5,844 bases of DNA from Verrucomicrobia bacterium UBA1263 (GTDB lineage Bacteria; Verrucomicrobiota; Verrucomicrobiia; Limisphaerales; UBA1412). Below the pieces are notes generated by a model. The model did no database searches. It worked only from the letters and a program-made list of their open reading frames with translations, and was not told where the DNA came from. Shown piece after piece: positions 4,838 through 5,844 of this stretch. The stretch covers positions 1 to 5,844 of the forward strand of contig DBVN01000083.1 of the NCBI GenBank assembly GCA_002308515.1, in the 5' to 3' direction. Both the position numbers and the translations under genes were made by a program. Positions within the stretch are counted from its first letter, which is position 1. Every line of letters starts with the position of its first letter.

Positions 4838-5791
4838 ATGGATAAAAAGCGGATCGCGATCAGTCTTGTTTTTTCGATCATTTTCCTCTCCGCCGTCTTT
4901 TACAAAGTCCCGGTCCGGGAAGTCCTGCACGTTCTCAAAAACGCGAGTCCCTTCTGGATGGGCATTGCCGTCATCGTCATGGCGATGACCATCACTCTTA
5001 CCGGTGTGCGCTGGGATCAGGTCCTGCGCGGTCAAAACTGGCATCTGTCCTTCTGGCAGGTCATTCGCGCCACCTGGTACGGCCACTGCTTCAACACCGC
5101 TCTGCTGGGACCGGCGGCCGGAGATATTTTCAAATCCACCCTCTTTGCCAAAGAACAGGATATTCCCCTGGTCGATCTTCTTTCCGCCTCATGGCTGGAT
5201 CGTCTGCTGGCCGGTGTCGGCAGTATCCTTTTCGCGATCCTCGTGATCATCTTTACCCTGATGACGGGCGAGCGTCTGGAAATCGAACTGCCTTCAGTCA
5301 ACCCATGGTTCCTCACCGCCGGCGCTCTTGGTGCCGCCGCGGTCTGCTTCCTGATCTGGAAATTCCGTCTGCTGGATAAGATCGCCTTTGTCAAAAAACT
5401 CAAGGACACCTTTACCGCCGCCATCGTCAGGATGTACAAAGCCCCCGGACGCGCCTTGACCGTCATCCTTCTGGGCTGTGTGGGACAGATCCTGCTCAGC
5501 AGCATCCTGGCCTGGACACTGGCCTCGGTCACTCAAACCGATCTGCCCTGGGTGCAGATGCTCTGGGTCTTTCCGGTCATCGCCATGCTGGCCACGCTTC
5601 CCATCTCGGTGGGCGGAGTCGGTGTCCGCGAAGGTGCCTCTCTGGTTCTGCTGGGCAACTACGGTGTCGTCCAGGCCGACGCGGTAGCGGCCTCACTCCT
5701 CTGCCTGGGCGTTTACTGGCTGAACGCCGCCATCGGTGCCATCCTCCTCTTCGTGGGCAAACCCTCTCAAAAAACAAACGTAAAAAACTAA
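4838..5791 (+). CDS. Flippase-like integral membrane protein (LPG_synthase_TM / AglD / UPF0104 family)
   Basis: A 317-residue polytopic membrane protein with about 7-8 hydrophobic segments (near 5-22, 38-55, 81-95, 122-143, 157-174, 206-230, 240-258, 283-305). Family signatures are the early RW after the second segment (VRWDQVL, 57-63), GDIFKSTL with LDRLLAG (95-126), and the hallmark LPISVGGVGVREGA (254-267). This is the membrane domain found in the N-terminal part of MprF, the lysyl-phosphatidylglycerol synthase/flippase, and in stand-alone proteins such as AglD. The cytoplasmic aminoacyl-transfer domain of MprF is absent, so it cannot make lysyl-phosphatidylglycerol itself; a lipid or lipid-linked substrate is likely but unknown. 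The ATG at 4838 is chosen as the first in-frame start, 6 bases after the upstream stop. There is no Shine-Dalgarno, which suggests translational coupling. A family-typical charged C-terminus (SQKTNVKN) ends the protein. Confidence 0.9.
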   Translation: MDKKRIAISLVFSIIFLSAVFYKVPVREVLHVLKNASPFWMGIAVIVMAMTITLTGVRWDQVLRGQNWHLSFWQVIRATWYGHCFNTALLGPAAGDIFKSTLFAKEQDIPLVDLLSASWLDRLLAGVGSILFAILVIIFTLMTGERLEIELPSVNPWFLTAGALGAAAVCFLIWKFRLLDKIAFVKKLKDTFTAAIVRMYKAPGRALTVILLGCVGQILLSSILAWTLASVTQTDLPWVQMLWVFPVIAMLATLPISVGGVGVREGASLVLLGNYGVVQADAVAASLLCLGVYWLNAAIGAILLFVGKPSQKTNVKN

Positions 5792-5844
5792 TATAGAGTA
5801 TATTGTAGATGTACAGCCAACACATCTCCATTATAAAGTCCTGA
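5792..5844. other. AT-rich 3' flank, no gene seen
   Basis: There is no intrinsic terminator with a U-tract after the flippase gene. A 6-base inverted repeat, AGATGT (5807-5812) and ACATCT (5822-5827), has a 9-base loop. On the minus strand an exact TATAAT lies at 5835-5830, but its -35 box would fall outside the window. The stretch may be the start of a further regulatory region. Confidence 0.3.

Noticed and set aside
4142..5060. Direct repeat TCCTTCTGGCAGG at 4142-4154 and 5048-5060
   Set aside because: Both copies lie in coding sequence and encode S-F-W-Q in different proteins; a 13-base match from shared codon usage is the simplest explanation.
4076..5086. 336-residue minus-strand frame opposite the membrane genes
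   Set aside because: It spans two well-supported plus-strand genes, is rich in His, Asp and Gly as antisense shadows often are, and has no ribosome site or recognisable domain.
1..5844. CRISPR array, tRNA, rRNA, insertion sequence or prophage
   Set aside because: No regularly spaced repeats, cloverleaf-like sequence, transposase or integrase motifs, or terminal repeats were seen.

Overview
The window holds a compact lysine-biosynthesis locus followed by a two-gene membrane module. Going left to right: a LysR-type regulator on the minus strand (213-1106), a divergent intergenic region (1107-1313), aspartate kinase lysC (1314-2567), diaminopimelate decarboxylase lysA (2582-3982), an intergenic region with a strong intrinsic terminator (3983-4090), a membrane-anchored protein that looks like the DUF4230 family (4091-4831), and a polytopic flippase-like protein of the LPG_synthase_TM/AglD type (4838-5791). 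The first 212 bases carry the regulator's terminator plus AT-rich DNA with no convincing gene. The last 53 bases are AT-rich and unassigned.

The source is a bacterium of moderate GC. The regulator's effector-domain wording (around GLHDLPLYLRKYL and EYRRANQVYEDV), a LysR gene divergent from lysC, and mostly non-Shine-Dalgarno starts suggest the Planctomycetes-Verrucomicrobia-Chlamydiae group, for example a Verrucomicrobiota or Lentisphaerota member. This is an impression from memory, not a database result.

lysC catalyses the first committed step of the aspartate pathway and lysA the last step to lysine, so the operon pairs the entry and exit of the pathway. The intermediate genes (asd, dap genes) are not here. 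The intergenic region has two back-to-back promoters, each with an exact TTGACA -35 box. A T-N11-A dyad of the kind LysR-type proteins bind lies over the regulator's -35 box and about 61 bases upstream of the predicted lysC start site. This fits a regulator that represses itself and controls lysC-lysA.

Points worth a second look: a possible 8-codon, lysine-rich leader peptide in the regulator's 5' leader, with its ribosome site inside a small dyad; a hairpin plus U-tract just before the lysC start; a Met in LysC at the place where two-subunit aspartokinases start the beta subunit; a 32-residue lysine-rich tail on LysA; and a promoter that appears nested inside the lysA terminator, so that the membrane genes could be transcribed separately. 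I found no mobile element, CRISPR array, tRNA or rRNA, and no single striking novel system. The unusual content is mainly regulatory architecture and the uncharacterised membrane pair.
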